64,000 nt of DNA, taken from NCBI RefSeq assembly GCF_001638985.1, contig NW_017265156.1, positions 744,001 to 808,000 of the forward strand, written 5' to 3'. The translations under genes were made by a program, and so were the position numbers. Positions 1-12,259 of the stretch are shown one piece after another. The notes beneath the pieces are model-generated. The model was not told where the DNA came from, made no database searches, and saw only the letters and a list, made by a program, of their open reading frames with translations. The DNA comes from Phycomyces blakesleeanus NRRL 1555(-) (Eukaryota; Mucoromycota; Mucoromycetes; Mucorales; Phycomycetaceae). Each line of letters starts with the position of its first letter. The first letter of the stretch is position 1.

Positions 1-783
1 AAAACTACTCAAGAATCTGGTTCCTGCGAAATGTAAACGATTGTTTATTGATGGACCAATCCTCTCCAAGCTTAGTTTAACTAACTCAAACTATTTGGGT
101 CGGAGAAAGTATTCAAAAAGACTTCTTGTTAAACATTGTAGTCAATTGAACTCAAGAGTCAACACACCATATGGAAATCCTTGCGAGATCAAGCAACAAG
201 ACGGACAGGTCAAACGACCAAGATTAGACTTTTTCCAATTGAGCCAATGGTAATAAGAAATGAAAACAAGCAACGGACTTTCTACTGAGATGAAACAAGG
301 CCGTAGTACAGGTTGCTATCGTTACTAGTAAAGTTGCTCACATGAGGTCAGATCCAACGATCAGCTTTTGTATATATTGAGGAAAAAAAATGATTTATTA
401 AGGCAACAATATCTTATTCTAATAATTTATATATAATTATACTTGCCTGATATTAAGAAGAGTAATTAATACCAACACTAACACTAACACTAACACTAAC
501 ATTAACACTAACCCAAATCCTAATAAGATTAACCATGTCGCCAGTAAATGACTTGAATTATTATTATTATTTTTTTGATTTTTTGATGTTTGATTTTTAT
601 TTTATACATATATAATATGCATTTCTTATTCCGCATTCATAAGCGCTGTGTGTGAGTGTGTGTGAGTGTGAGTGCGTGTGTGACAATGATGTTTTGAAAG
701 TGTATATATATACAGACATTCAATTTCTTGCGTCTAATTCTTTTTATTCACTTCTCACTTCTTTTTGACCCATTGTCTTAATA
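1..783. other. Left-edge spacer and promoter of the Sfp1-like gene
   Basis: No gene is supported here. A 70-codon open frame at 41-253 has no recognisable motif and is probably chance. A hexamer microsatellite (CACTAA units, one variant ATTAA unit) lies at about 474-513, and a GT/GAGT-rich tract at about 646-682. A TATA-like run (TATATATATA) at 702-712 lies about 70 bases before the next start codon and may be its core promoter. Confidence 0.5.
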
Positions 784-2064
784 ATGCCAGCTCCTATTGA
801 ATACACTCCCCGTCGCATGAGTAACATCCTCAAACAAGACATTAGCTTTGAGTAAGTAATATGTCCTTTGTTATCTCATCCGTACCTGACATTTATTCAT
901 TTATTCATCTATTCATTTACTTACACACTTCCCCCTTTTGTTTCTTGCCTTTTACTTTCGTTCCTTTACTTTTATAGGCCATATGAGTTTCAACTCTATC
1001 ACCCTCAGAATAACGTCAAGGATGTATTTGAATCACACGATCTCGAAGCTTCATTTTGCCGCGATTTCGCTTGTTGTGGACTGGTCCTTAATGATCTTCA
1101 TGATCTTCTCCAGCACTATGAAGAGTGCCATGTGCGTCTAGAAGAAGAGGATGATAATGCTAGTCTCTCTGATGAAGACCACGAATCATGGTCTCCCCCT
1201 TCATATTCTCTTACTTCTTTTGATGACTCCCCAACAAATCCCCTCAGTCAAGATATTCAAGACATTCAACTTCCAAAAATCAATTCAATCAAGAAAAAGG
1301 CTGCGGCATATCTATCTGATCTTTATAATTCTAGTGCAACTGTTTCCCCCTCTTCTTCTTCTTCTACCATGTCATCAGAAAATGAGTTCATCGACACACA
1401 GCTTGTCGATGAAGATTCTGCTTCAAAGTCTCAAGGCAAAAAACGTTCTATCTGTCAGACTGTTGGCTCGGCCAATGCGCTTGATCTCTTGACACAGCCC
1501 ACATCAAAAAAGTTTGCGCTCTCAAGTTCTTCAACCAGTGACCTCCCCACTCCTGTCTTAATAGACGAAGATATCCTGGCGCAGGCAGGTGCTTTACTGG
1601 CAACTGCCAACACAAGTATGTTCACATGTCACCAATCTTATAGATATAAAAATAGCATCATTAACCTTTTTGACTTCTATTTAGATTCAAACGCTGATAA
1701 ACCCTACAAGTGTCCAGTCTTTGGTTGCGACAAAGCGTACAAGAATCCAAACGGTCTCAAATACCACAATCAACATGGTCACTGCAATCTAGTGTCGGAT
1801 GAAAGTGAAAATGTTGCCTCAAAACCTTACCAGTGTACAATTGGTGAATGTGGCAAGCGCTACAAGAACCTAAACGGTCTCAAATACCACATTGAGCACT
1901 CTCACATGGCAGCTCTAAACCACACCTTGGCAACTTTTGGTTCTACCATCTTTCCCCCCTCTGTACAACCAATAGGCCCCAATTCATATCCATTTGATAA
2001 TTTGACTGGAGATGCACAAAACAACCCCCCGGCCACACCAATAGCCCTTCCAGAACTGTTTTAA
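784..2064 (+). CDS. Sfp1-like C2H2 zinc-finger transcription factor
   Basis: Three exons: 784-851, 978-1615 and 1685-2064, giving 361 residues. The N-terminal segment begins MPAPIEYTPRRMSN and includes a cysteine-rich stretch followed by LHDLLQHYEECH, a motif I associate with Sfp1-type fungal regulators of ribosome biogenesis and cell size. A Ser-rich, acidic middle follows. Two C-terminal C2H2 fingers share the sequence GLKYH: one begins KPYKCPVFGCDKAYKN and the other KPYQCTIGECGKRYKN. The start at 784 is preferred because the 852-977 intron (GTAAGT...TATAG) joins it in phase to the conserved exon. The second intron is 69 bp with no in-frame stop, so its retention would keep the frame open. 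Presumably nuclear. The family call rests on motif memory and is good but not certain; the precise orthologue is unknown. Confidence 0.75.
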
Positions 2065-5000
2065 AGAAGAAGAAAACAGGTGCAATCTCTTGACACAATT
2101 ATACATACCTTCCTTTTCTTTATTGTCTAAAGAAAAAGAAAGAAAAAAAAAGTCTTTTGTTATTGTTATCATTATTTTTGTAAATACACATCCTTTTCCC
2201 CATGCTATCTTGTCTAATGAAGTCTAAAGTGATAAAAATGTTTGACCATTAAAGAAGAGATATATCAGTACACTAGAGTATACCACAGCACACTATAGGT
2301 TGTAATGATGTGTGTTCAATTAATAATGTTATATTTGTATATCTTTGTCAATCAAACAATTAGTGCGAAGTTTGTTGTGATTCCTTTTCTAAGCAAAAAA
2401 TGGTTTACAACTGTTACACTTTATCCATGAGCCACCTTTATTTTTTTAAGCCCTTTCAGCAATATATATATTTCTTTAAATATGTATATATATACTTTAT
2501 TAAATAGATTATCGGTAGAGAAACACATATTTATATGAGAGTAAGAATAAGCCTATATAATTTAATCCTCTGACTCTTGTCAAAATGAAAAATAAATAAA
2601 AAGAAGTGTTTAGTTTCATCTACATTATTTTCTGAATTGTACATTGTACTGTGTAATACACATCCTGTGCAAGTGTATTGAGCAAGAATAGTAAGACCCA
2701 TGACGGTAAATAGAGTGTGTACTATGTAAGATTCTTCTTCTTATACTACGTTAAGCTACTTTAAGCTACTTTGAACGGATAAATAAACTAACGTATATAT
2801 ATATATGTGTGTGTGTCTGGGTGTAATTAGCATTGACACCCGATTGACGTTCTCCCTTGTAATCTCTTGACTTTTTTTTTGTGTGAAAATAAAGCAAGAT
2901 GACTGGTCTCTTTGTACAATGATCAAAGTTTATACTTTCGTTGTGTAGAAGCATCCTACAAGATACTCTAGGAATATCTTGGTACGACATATGGTTACGC
3001 CAATGCACTGATTTGTATTTTAAGGTGCGTCACCCTGAAGGCTTCAAAGCCTGTTTATTCTTTTTTATTATTATTATTATTATTATTATAATAGTGATAA
3101 TAAATAAATATAATATAATATGGCATAATTCAATTGTAAAGAAAATGATATGCAAATTACGATGAATTGTAATAAAGTAGGTGCACATATAATGCGATCA
3201 TACATCAAAATATAATTGTTTTTACCACCCAGGCAGGGGGTAAACTTGGACCGTCTGTATTGCCATCTGCATGTCCAGTTATTTCCTCATTTGCTTTATA
3301 GAGCGGTTTGCAGAATATTCTTATTCTTGAATACAGGGTATTGGTTTTATACCTAAATATTTGACAGTGTATTTTAGAACGTCTAATTGTTATCGTTATT
3401 ATTGCACTGAGTTCGTTATTCTGTTTCAATACGCACAAAACAAATCGTCCAGAAATTGAAACCGAGGGTGTGTATTATTTTGATGTTTCGAATATAGTTT
3501 TCAGTTGTTTCTCTTTACATGCCTACATCAATAGATGTCTTGTTGGCGGGTGCATATTTTGTCATATTTTATTTTAGCTTGATGGTAATGCATTACTACT
3601 TGACAGCTTATTCATGCCTTCGGACGCCATTTTAATCGTCGTGCCCCATGAAATAGACCTTATATTAACAAGCTAGATTGTGCGAAACAACAATAGATTA
3701 TTTGCTTTCGCACTTGATATTCCAGGGATAAAGGTTTATTTCGTATGTTTTAGACAAAAACATCTCAATGCTTTACTGACCTGTTTTTTTTTTGGATACT
3801 GTGTTTGGGTATCTGGAGCGTAATACCAAACAAAATTTACTTAACTAGCCTATGTTTTGAATCTTGTCCAATCGTTTCAGCTCGATCATGATTAGGGTCT
3901 TTAGTTATTATTCCGCTTTGAATGTTAGTGAAATACGCAGGGTCTTCAATCATTATATTCTACTAATTCACAAGAACTCTATGAACAATAAAGCAAAAGA
4001 AAAAAATAAAAACAAATAATGAAGACTAAAAGATGGACACAAACCAAGGAATTCTTTATTAGCAATGTTTCATCAATATACATTAAAAAACGGACTTAAA
4101 TTTCTCAGAATCTTTGCCGTGGTTCAAGTTTTTTTTTGTATTGTTTATTGGAAAGTAAAATCAATAGCGTGGTTCAAGATGAGCCAGCCTTATTCTCTCT
4201 GGGTTTGCACGGTGATGTGCTCTAAATTCGGTCAGTCCAGATTCACGTTTTTATTATGATTATTTTTATACAATGAGCGCCGCCCGGAATGCACACACAG
4301 TGTGATGAAGAAAGGACAAAGCGGGTATAACGGTATTTATTATTATTGTTATTATTTTCAAGAGGGAGGAAATATTTATTACGTTCAATTACAACCAAGT
4401 TTTCTACATAATTAAAGAGGTGGACCATGCAGCTGGAGTAAATCAAGGCCATTTGAAAATCTTGGTATCCGATCTCGTTTATTTAATTTGATCAGCTAGA
4501 ATGGACTCCGTTTCATGTGTACCCAAGACAAGCAAGCACTGGAGGTGTCTACATCCCTATCTGGACCAAGTACCAGGTATTTGAAAATTAGGAAGCTGCC
4601 AAACTAAAACGTTGCCACAAACATGAACATGAACATTATTTTGTGCCCATCGAAATCCGAGTAAACTACACCTCTTGGTAGATAGCCAATGTATAATTCA
4701 AATCAGTTGTATCACCTTTGTAAAAATAAAAAAGGGATCTACGTGAAATTATTGATGTATACATTTGGTGGATCCTTTTGTCCGTGGCACGTTCGTAATG
4801 GACTTGTGCAACACTATAGAAACTCTTGCCTTTCCTTTTTCTTTTTAAAGATTATATAGCCAAGTTCTCCTTGTATTAGTCCATTCCCTTTTGCCCAGTC
4901 CGAGCCCCATCCTCTTCCTTTCTTTACCTCCCTCTCCTTTCCCTCTTCCTCCAACAGGACTAACGGCAGTCTTTCTATTACATTCACTAAAAAACACACA

Positions 5001-5088
5001 AAAACATAAATCAACAACGGCTATCGAGTGCTATTAGCCGTCCGCCCATACCCTTCCTTTCCCACATTACGGCTATTACTTTACAACA
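2065..5088. other. Intergenic spacer, about 3 kb
   Basis: AT-rich DNA with no supported gene. It holds a TTA microsatellite at about 3064-3090, a TA/GT tract at about 2794-2816 and many homopolymer runs. A short open stretch from 4501 (about 25 codons) ends without a convincing continuation. The last 250 bases (CT-rich, about 4880-4990) are probably the promoter and 5' leader of the SH3 gene. Confidence 0.5.
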
Positions 5089-6307
5089 ATGGCTCAACAT
5101 TCCTTCCAACTTGTCACCATCTTGGCCACCATTTCGACCGTCATCACCAATGTTCACGCCTCACCTCTCTGGGTAGCTAACGACAGACACGAAGTGTTCA
5201 ACAAACGTGCAGAATCCAGTGAAGCTTCAGCTGCCTCTTCCAAGCATGCAGGTAAATAATTTTACAAGAAAAAAAATCGCAAAAAATAATTGCGAAAAAT
5301 AATCACACACAAAAATTCACTGATTTTATGACTGTAATAATAATAACAATAATAACAATAATATTATTATGTACATAATAGAGTCAACACACTCTAAAGC
5401 AGAATCCACCCCCACACCTACCCCCACCACCACCACCACCGCTAAGCATACTACGGTTGCAAAGGAAGCTGCCAAGGAAAGCACCAAAGAGAGCACCAAA
5501 GAGAGTGCTCACCCAACTACGACTACCAAGAAGAGCGCTTCTTCCAAAGCCAGTTCGACTGCCAGTTCTGGAGCCAAGGCCCACGAAAGTGGTTCTGCAA
5601 ATTCAGCCACTGGCTCTGGTGTAGTCGCACACACTGTATCAGGATCTGCCTCGCCCTCTAGCACTGGTGCTGGTGCGATAAGCAATTCTGCCCAATCTGA
5701 AACTGCTTCATCAGGCATGTCATCGGGAGCAGTTGGTGGCATTATCGCTGCTGTATGTGTCGTAGTAGTTGGTGCACTTGCATTTGTGATGGTGCGTCGC
5801 AAGAGAAAGGCTCGCGGTGTGCCCAAGAACTTGAAACCTGATCCTTTCACCATGGGTTTTGGAAGTCATAATCCTCCTCCTCACGAATCAATGTCCTCGT
5901 TTAACAATCCTTCTGCTTATGCAACCATGACACCCACCCTGGTTGCCGCTGCCGCCCCTTTGAATACATATTCCACTGAAAAGGTTGCTGCTCAACCGAT
6001 CCCTGCCATGGATCCTTACATCAATGACTCTGAGAACGAATCCCTCGGCATATTTACTGTAATGACGACGTACATGCCTACCCTTAGTGATGAACTGGAG
6101 ATCCAGCCTGGAGATCGCGTCAATATGCTGATGGAGTTTGACGATGGCTGGTGCCGGGGCATTAACCTATCCAGGGGAAATGAACTGGGTGTGTTCCCCA
6201 GGTACTGTGTTGAGCAAACATCTGCACCTACTCAAACCGCACCCAAGACTTTCACTGAGAAAGAGAATGACAGAACCAAGCGTGTGAGCTCCATGTACAT
6301 GGGATAA
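5089..6307 (+). CDS. Single-pass membrane protein with cytoplasmic SH3 domain
   Basis: Two exons, 5089-5251 and 5382-6307, giving 362 residues. Residues 1-24 look like a secretion signal (hydrophobic core ending VHA). Residues 25-170 form a Ser/Thr/Lys-rich segment typical of O-mannosylated fungal wall sensors, with KEST repeats. A membrane span lies at about 171-192 (AVGGIIAAVCVVVVGALAFV), followed by a basic stop-transfer RRKRKAR. An SH3 domain occupies about 278-334; visible features are ELEIQPGDRV, DDGWCRG and the closing GVFPRYCVE. The predicted topology is extracellular stalk and cytoplasmic SH3, the layout of Fus1-like surface proteins that recruit proline-rich signalling or actin partners. 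The role is inferred from domains only. The intron (130 bp, GTAAAT...ATAG) keeps the phase exactly. Confidence 0.8.
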
Positions 6308-6858
6308 AAGAGAATGAAGCAAATCTTCTAGACATTTAAACATTCCTCCTTTTCTTTTCAGTTTTCTGCTTCAAATCTTTATATTTTATTTATTCTATCC
6401 AGGTTTACTTTTGTGCCCTTTAAATGACTTTAGTTTACCATATACTTTATTTCACCCTTGCTTCATTTCTACCTTGGTCTCCTTCTAATTGACTACTTCT
6501 ATTTCTATTCTACGACATTATATTTCGTTTCATTAAATAAATAGAAAGTTTGGTTGATCTCTTCCTCTTCTTCTTTTGTTGTGTTATCAGATCGATCTTT
6601 AGTACTATCTATTATGTAATTACGGACTAATAGCCGAGTCAATAATTAGGTTGCATAATTGTCTTATATAGAAACATCAGGATCAAATAAACAGATAAAG
6701 ATAATAGCAGCTGTAGTGCTTTCTTTTGATTTAAAGAAGGGTAAAAAGAAGGAAGAAAAAAAAGAAAAAAAAAGAAAAAAAAAGGTTTGAGACTCAGCGT
6801 AAAACATCGAATCATTTTTTTCTTTTCTTATTTCCAAGAGCGCACAAACCTCTTCTTC
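6308..6858. other. Intergenic spacer
   Basis: 3' flank of the SH3 gene and 5' flank of the next gene. It is AT-rich with an A/G-rich tract at about 6735-6785. No gene or element seen. Confidence 0.5.
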
Positions 6859-6942
6859 ATGTATCCTATTACTCGCCCCAGACTTGCTCTGTTATTCAAG
6901 CGCCCGGGTCCAGTTGCCTGTACCCGCAATTCATCATCATAT

Positions 6943-6977
<35 letters not shown>

Positions 6978-7711
6978 TAATAGCGATAATCGTAACCAAA
7001 AAAGTAGAAAGCCTTTCATCACCACTCCAAGTCGATCCGACAAGCTAAATGAGACCCATGTCCAAAGCGAACAACAATTTATGCCTATTGTGGATATCCC
7101 CACAAACGAATTTGCTCACAATGTATTCTTTTCAATGCACATGCCGTTGATGGGTCTAGAAGAGAACCAACGTCGATCGTTTATGTCTCAATTCTTTTGT
7201 ACGCCAGAAGAACAAGAAGCTAATGAAGGTAATAACAATGACAATTGAACAGGTCCAAAGTTGAACACTTTACACGCTATTTAAGGAAGAAATGGTTTTT
7301 CATTTAGCAGAATTAATTTGCTCATTTTTTTGACTTTTATTTCTCTTGTTGTTGTTATTGTTGGTAGCTAATGCTGAAGATGCTCATGGTGAACTGGTGG
7401 CCCGCCATATGATGGAATTAGAACCATTTAACCCACCAGCCCCGCCTGGCACAACAACAAGTCACAATTGTCCGTCCACAACTACTACATTTACGATTAG
7501 TATGGAGGAATTGGCATCAATGTCTTCAGGTCGATCTTCTTTATTCTTTCTGCGAGAGAATGAAGAGATGATTGATTATTTGACCGCTATGCATGACAAG
7601 CTCAAAGCACAAGAAGAGCAGGCTAGGGCTGTGAGTGAGAGAATGGATAAGAATAGGAAGAAGAAGAAACTTCGTTTTTTTGATTCTGAAAAGACCAAAG
7701 ACGAAGAGTGA
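6859..7711 (+). CDS. Unrecognised protein, possibly mitochondrial
   Basis: Two exons, 6859-7228 and 7368-7711, giving 237 residues. I do not recognise the family. The N-terminus (MYPITRPRLALLFKRPGP) is rich in Arg, Leu and Pro without acidic residues, which resembles a mitochondrial targeting peptide. A low-complexity Ser/Asn run follows, encoded by an AGCAAC microsatellite at about 6943-6980. The middle, containing VDIPTNEFAHNVFFSMHMPLMG, is ordered and likely the conserved core. The C-terminal third is helical and charged (DYLTAMHDKLKAQEEQ), ending in a KNRKKKKLRFF cluster. The intron (139 bp, GTAATA...GGTAG) joins the two parts in phase, and both frames close on either side of it, which supports a real gene. 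It could be a small mitochondrial assembly factor; that is a guess. Confidence 0.6.
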
Positions 7712-8091
7712 TATTATGAAAAGGTCATTGTATTTTCTTGTAGATATCCCCCCCTCCCACCCTCCCCCTTCTCCCTTGCCTTCAATATATTCTCTTATTA
7801 TTATTTTGCCTATTAACTATAAATGCTCATGTACACATCCTTACAATAAATTTAAATTCATCACAGTATCAACATTAATTCGTTGTTTTGTTTTTGTTTT
7901 TTTTGATATATATATATTTTTAATGATAAATAAAAAAGAAAGGCAAAAACTTAGATTTTTGCTTGTGTGTGTGTGTGTGTGTATTTGTATTTGAAAGGTG
8001 TAAAGTACAAAAATTTCATTCAATTAAATCTCTCTATGTACAACTCGTTTATCGCAATGATGGCTCTAATAGCTGCACAGTTTGAATTATC
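7712..8091. other. Convergent 3' spacer
   Basis: Separates the ends of two convergent genes. Contains a C-rich run (about 7747-7775), TA tracts and a short GT repeat (about 7964-7982). No gene seen. Confidence 0.5.
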
Positions 8092-9995
8092 TTATTTTGA
8101 GGCCTTGGGTGCCTCCTCCTTCTTTACCTCGACAGGCTTAACTTCCTTCTTTGCCTCGACAGGCTTAACTTCCTTCTTGACCTCGACAGGCTTGGCCTCC
8201 TCCTTCTTGACCTCGACAGGCTTTGATTCTTCCTTCTTGACCTCGACAGGCTTGGTCTCTTCCTTCTTGACCTCGACAGGTTTTCCCTCCTCCTTCTTTA
8301 CCTCAACAGGCTTTACCTCCTTCTTTACCTCGACAGACTTGGCCTCTTCTTTCTTTACTTCGGTAGGCTTTGTTTCCGTCTTCTTGGGCTCGACAGCTTT
8401 TGCGGTCTCGGTGGGCTTGACCTCAGTAGCAGGGGCAGACTTTTGTTCGTCAGTCTCGGAAGTAGCTTCCTTGACCTTTCTGGGGCGCTCTACACGAGCA
8501 ACCTTGAGAGAAACAGTGCGTCCATCCAAGACGATATCTTGGAATTTGGCAAGCGTCTTTTGCTGTTCTTCTTCGGATTCGGTCTCCACAAATCCGTAAC
8601 CCTTTGAGCGACCACTTTTTTTTTAATAAAAAAGCAAGAATTGGAAGATCTGGTTAGTATACTGGCTTACTACCCGACTCTCAAATATAGACTTACTTCT
8701 TGAGTCTGGCAACGGCAGCAGACTTAATGTTGTAGCCCTTGAAGATAGCAACAAGCTCCTCATCTGTGGTGGCAAAAGGAAGGTTTGCAACAAAGATTCT
8801 AGTCTTGGAGTCCTCTGCTGGCTCTCTAGGCTTGATCTCTCTGCCCTCACGGTTTTTGTTCTTGCGTGCTCTGCGACCAGGGCGGCTCTTGCGGACAGTT
8901 TCGTCATCGGTAGTTTCGGATTTGGAGTGGTCTGCAGATATACCAGCGGCAACAGCAGCAGCACCAGCGGCTGTGGCACCAGCAGTAGCAGCAACAATGG
9001 CAGCAGCAACGGGCTTGCTGATATGCTTCTCCTTGGATACTTCACCTACGCGGACGGAGGTCTCGTCCTCAGACTCATCCTCGGCAGTGACACGACGACG
9101 GCTCAATCTCTAAAAATTATTCATGTAATTTTGTGATATATATTTAGTTATCGATGTTCAAGCACAACTTATCTCTCCAACAAAAAAATATAACAAAAAA
9201 AACTAGTATATGTGTATGTATATGTGCTATTATTGTGTTTGGTGGTTTGTCCGCAAAAGTGCTTAGGTGTGTGGGTGTGGGTGTGGGTGTGTGATTGGGT
9301 AGGCGTGAGCGTACTTGCCTTTTTGGCACTGCGCTTACGGGTACGACGGGCCTTGGTTGGTCCAGTCTTTGGTGCCTTGGGACGAGCTGCTTCGACGTTA
9401 ATCTCGCGTCCATCAAGTTCCTTCTTGTTCAAGTCTTTGGTGGCCTTCTCAATTTCTGCGAGAGAAGAGAAGGTGACGAAACCGTAACCGAGGGAACGGG
9501 GTCCACGAGTAATAATAGTGGCGTCCAATCTATTAAAAATATATTAGTAAGAAAAATACACGTATACAAAGCAAAAGATTTTGGTTTCAAATGTTTATCT
9601 CCTTGACATATTTTCATTCGATTGTATTACATCTTCCCCATAACAAAGAGGTAGAAAAAACTACCCTATCTTTTTTTTACACCCACACATCCACACATCC
9701 ACACACACGCACACACATATATATATGTATTCTTACACGTTGCCACAGGGTTTGAAGAATTCAGAGAGGGTTTCCTCGGTGGTCTTGAAGGACATATTGC
9801 CTACAAAAACCTAAATCCAAATGGTAAGATGACCAAGAAACAAAAAAAAAGTTGATGCGAGATGACAAGCTTATATATTTGCTTTATACTCGAATTACTT
9901 ACCTTGAAGGAAGGTTCCTCGACTGCCTCAACGACAGGAGTTTGTTTAGTCTCTGCTACTGGAGCAGGAGTCGCGTTTGCTTGTTCGGTAGCCAT
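8092..9995 (-). CDS. Two-RRM RNA-binding protein with Lys/Glu/Pro repeat tail
   Basis: Five exons on the minus strand: 9903-9995, 9737-9810, 9319-9529, 8697-9109 and 8092-8614, giving 437 residues. RRM1 is at about 32-108 (RNP2 VFVGNMSF, RNP1 LGYGFVTF). RRM2 is at about 229-305 (RNP2 IFVANLPF, RNP1 KGYGFVET). Between them lie a basic stretch, an Ala/Val-rich 22-residue run (about 160-182) and a second Arg/Lys-rich stretch. The tail repeats the octapeptide KPVEVKKE about ten times. RRM1 is split by three introns. The third intron fits only with a GC donor (AAG|GCAAGT at 9318) because the nearby GT gives the wrong phase. It probably binds mRNA or rRNA; the exact orthologue is not identified. 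Confidence 0.85.
8105..8355 (-). repeat. In-gene tandem repeat encoding KPVEVKKE units
   Basis: About ten imperfect 24-27 bp units in the last exon of the two-RRM gene, seen on the plus strand as repeated CTTGACCTCGACAGGCTT-like blocks. Units differ by insertion of one or two Glu/Ala/Thr/Ser codons, as expected for a coding minisatellite that gains and loses copies. Confidence 0.8.
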
Positions 9996-11956
9996 GGCTA
10001 TAAAAAAAGTGTCATCAAAGGTTAATGAGGTGTTCTTGGTTTCAACTACAAAGCCTGTCAAAGATGATAATACTCTGAGACTGATCTATCATTCAGACTT
10101 ATTGTAATCTCGTCATTTTCATCTATTATGTACTTGCCTAATTAATAAGGATGAAGAAATAGATGGAAAAGAGAATACTTCAAAAAGAAAAAAAAACTGC
10201 GGTGTGGTGAACGCGAAAGTCGGTCTCATGCTGCCAATCCAAACCCACAATACGTCACACAACACAACCAACCGCAAGATCAAAAAAAATAGGTTTGATC
10301 TCAATTCTAGTGCTTTATACTTATAATACAAGTACTAGACCAAAATGTAGAGTGTGTATCGAAGAGATAATTTGAATGCAGTGATTTTCCAGGAGAATGT
10401 GGATATATATATGTACATGTGTGTGGATTCGTATATATAGATGTGTGTCTATGTACTTATTTAATTATAGTAATGGCAGTAAGGATTGTTATCGGGGTAA
10501 AGAGCATAAATGAGAGCGGGCTTAAAGGTTAGGCGGAAGATCGGAACCTGAGACCCATTGTGAGTTAAAGACGACACCACAGGTCGTGAACCAATTTAAT
10601 AGTGTTTACCACTAGGTAATACACAGGCCAGCAATTAATAAAGAAGCATCTATATACATGCGTTTATTAAATGTCGTATAATAAAGAAGCTAAATTAATG
10701 AAAAGGCCGTCCTATCTACTTCATTTTTTTTTCATGTCAGTTGCCAGGGTGCTTAGGTCCCCGCCCAAGCAAGCCACCCCTTTTTTAGAAATTGGAAATG
10801 CACTGACATTTACTAGACTACAGGAGATTTTGGTTAGACTCTACATTTACAATAAGGTAGATAGAGAATGACAGTTGTAATTTTTATACATTGACTTTTT
10901 AAGACTTTATTGTTAGATGTCAATTCTATTAACTCGATATTTCGAGTTTACCAAAGAAATGGTTCCAACCTGTAGAGCAGGCTCTGTATTCAATAGTTTT
11001 ACTTAATAGAAAATCGGTAAGATTTACTTTCTATTTTTATAGTATGTTCTATGGTCTAAAATGTAAAACAATCTAATCCAAATACATGCTTTCTTGGCTT
11101 TTGGTTCCTGAGTTTCCTTTTTTAAGTTCTAGGGTGAATGATAAATGTTTTGGTAACCCAAATGATTATTAATGTACCTGTGTGTCAACTAAGGTACAAT
11201 ACAATAAATGAATGGCTGATTTGGATTTTGTTACAAATGGCAGCCTTTTTCGTATGCTGTATATATATATATATATATTCCAACAAGAAATCACTGCATT
11301 CTTTGGAGTCCTTTATATTATTTCGAGAAGTCAGGGAAACGGTAACGATTATATGGTGCCTCTTCATCATTCTTTGTACTACATTACCATTCCCCCACCT
11401 CACCTCAAAAAATTCCATAGAAATAACATTCTAGGATTGGATAGATAAATAGACGTAGTACATCTACCAAAATAAGATGACTTGTAATGCATCCCTACTT
11501 TGGATTTTCTCAACATAGATCAATATCCATTTCACATTCTACCAGCAGCTAGTATTACTATAAACAAGTCAAAATTAATAAGTGTTTACATCACAAGTAC
11601 ACATTTGGTAGTTAAGTTTATGAAATCCACAAAGTATTTTCTCTTTCTTTTCTTATTATATTATTTGAGAAGAATAAAGCCAGTTATATCAAATGCATAG
11701 ATTAAGAAAACATTGGTTTTACTATACACTTATTGTAGTAAGATTGTAAGGTTTTTTGATCAAGAAATTGTAGATATATTTCTAAGATATGTTATGTTTA
11801 TGTTCGTTCAATTCATCAATTGATTGTATTTCAATAAATCAGATCCAATATTTAATCTGGTACAGCTTCATTAAATATTGAGATGAATAAAGAAAGAAAT
11901 AAAGAAAAAAGTTATCATTTGCCTATTGGTTAAAGATGTATTTGGATAATGATTCA

Positions 11957-11987
<31 letters not shown>

Positions 11988-12259
11988 GTAAAAACAAATC
12001 CTATCAATAACACTGTTAGTAAGCACTGTTCTTCTCAATCTCATCCACTTACACTTCTTTACTCAAGATCCTCTCAAAGCTATTTCATGATAAAGTTTAC
12101 AAAGTATACCATAGAATTGTATTTTACAAAATGGCCCGTAAAAGCGTGCCTACACCAGTCTTCAATGTGACACGATCGATTGTGCCCGAGGTGGACAATA
12201 ACAATAACAGTTCTCTATTTTTTTTACTTGTCTAAAATGTCCTTCATTCCTTTGCCATA
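9996..12259. other. Divergent intergenic region
   Basis: About 2.2 kb between the minus-strand RRM gene and the plus-strand Rax1-like gene, presumably carrying both promoters. It has TA repeats at about 11256-11279 and an AAT repeat at about 11958-11987. No gene was recognised apart from a short upstream frame listed separately. Confidence 0.5.
12131..12235 (+). other. Short upstream ORF or alternative first exon of the Rax1-like gene
   Basis: ATG at 12131 in good context (ACAAAATGG) opens 34 codons ending at 12235, 24 bases before the main start. The first 20 codons (to 12190) can also be joined in phase to 12284 inside the main gene through a 93-bp GTGGAC...CTAAG segment. It could therefore be a translational control uORF or an alternative N-terminus. 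Coding potential is unproven. Confidence 0.35.

Noticed and set aside
41..253. 70-codon open frame at the left edge
   Set aside because: No motif, no splice partner, amino-acid composition unremarkable.
474..513. Telomere-like CACTAA/TTAGTG repeat
   Set aside because: The unit is TTAGTG rather than the fungal TTAGGG, the array is short and internal, and a similar unit occurs in coding DNA near 14900. It is a microsatellite.
3205..3438. Minus-strand open frame in the 2-5 kb spacer
   Set aside because: No domain, no supporting splice signals; expected by chance at this length.
4501..4577. Short ATG-initiated stretch followed by GTATTT
   Set aside because: Looked like a first exon, but no acceptor and continuing frame could be found before the SH3 gene.
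10495..10620. GC-richer stretch suspected to hold a tRNA or small RNA
   Set aside because: No cloverleaf or box sequences could be assembled.
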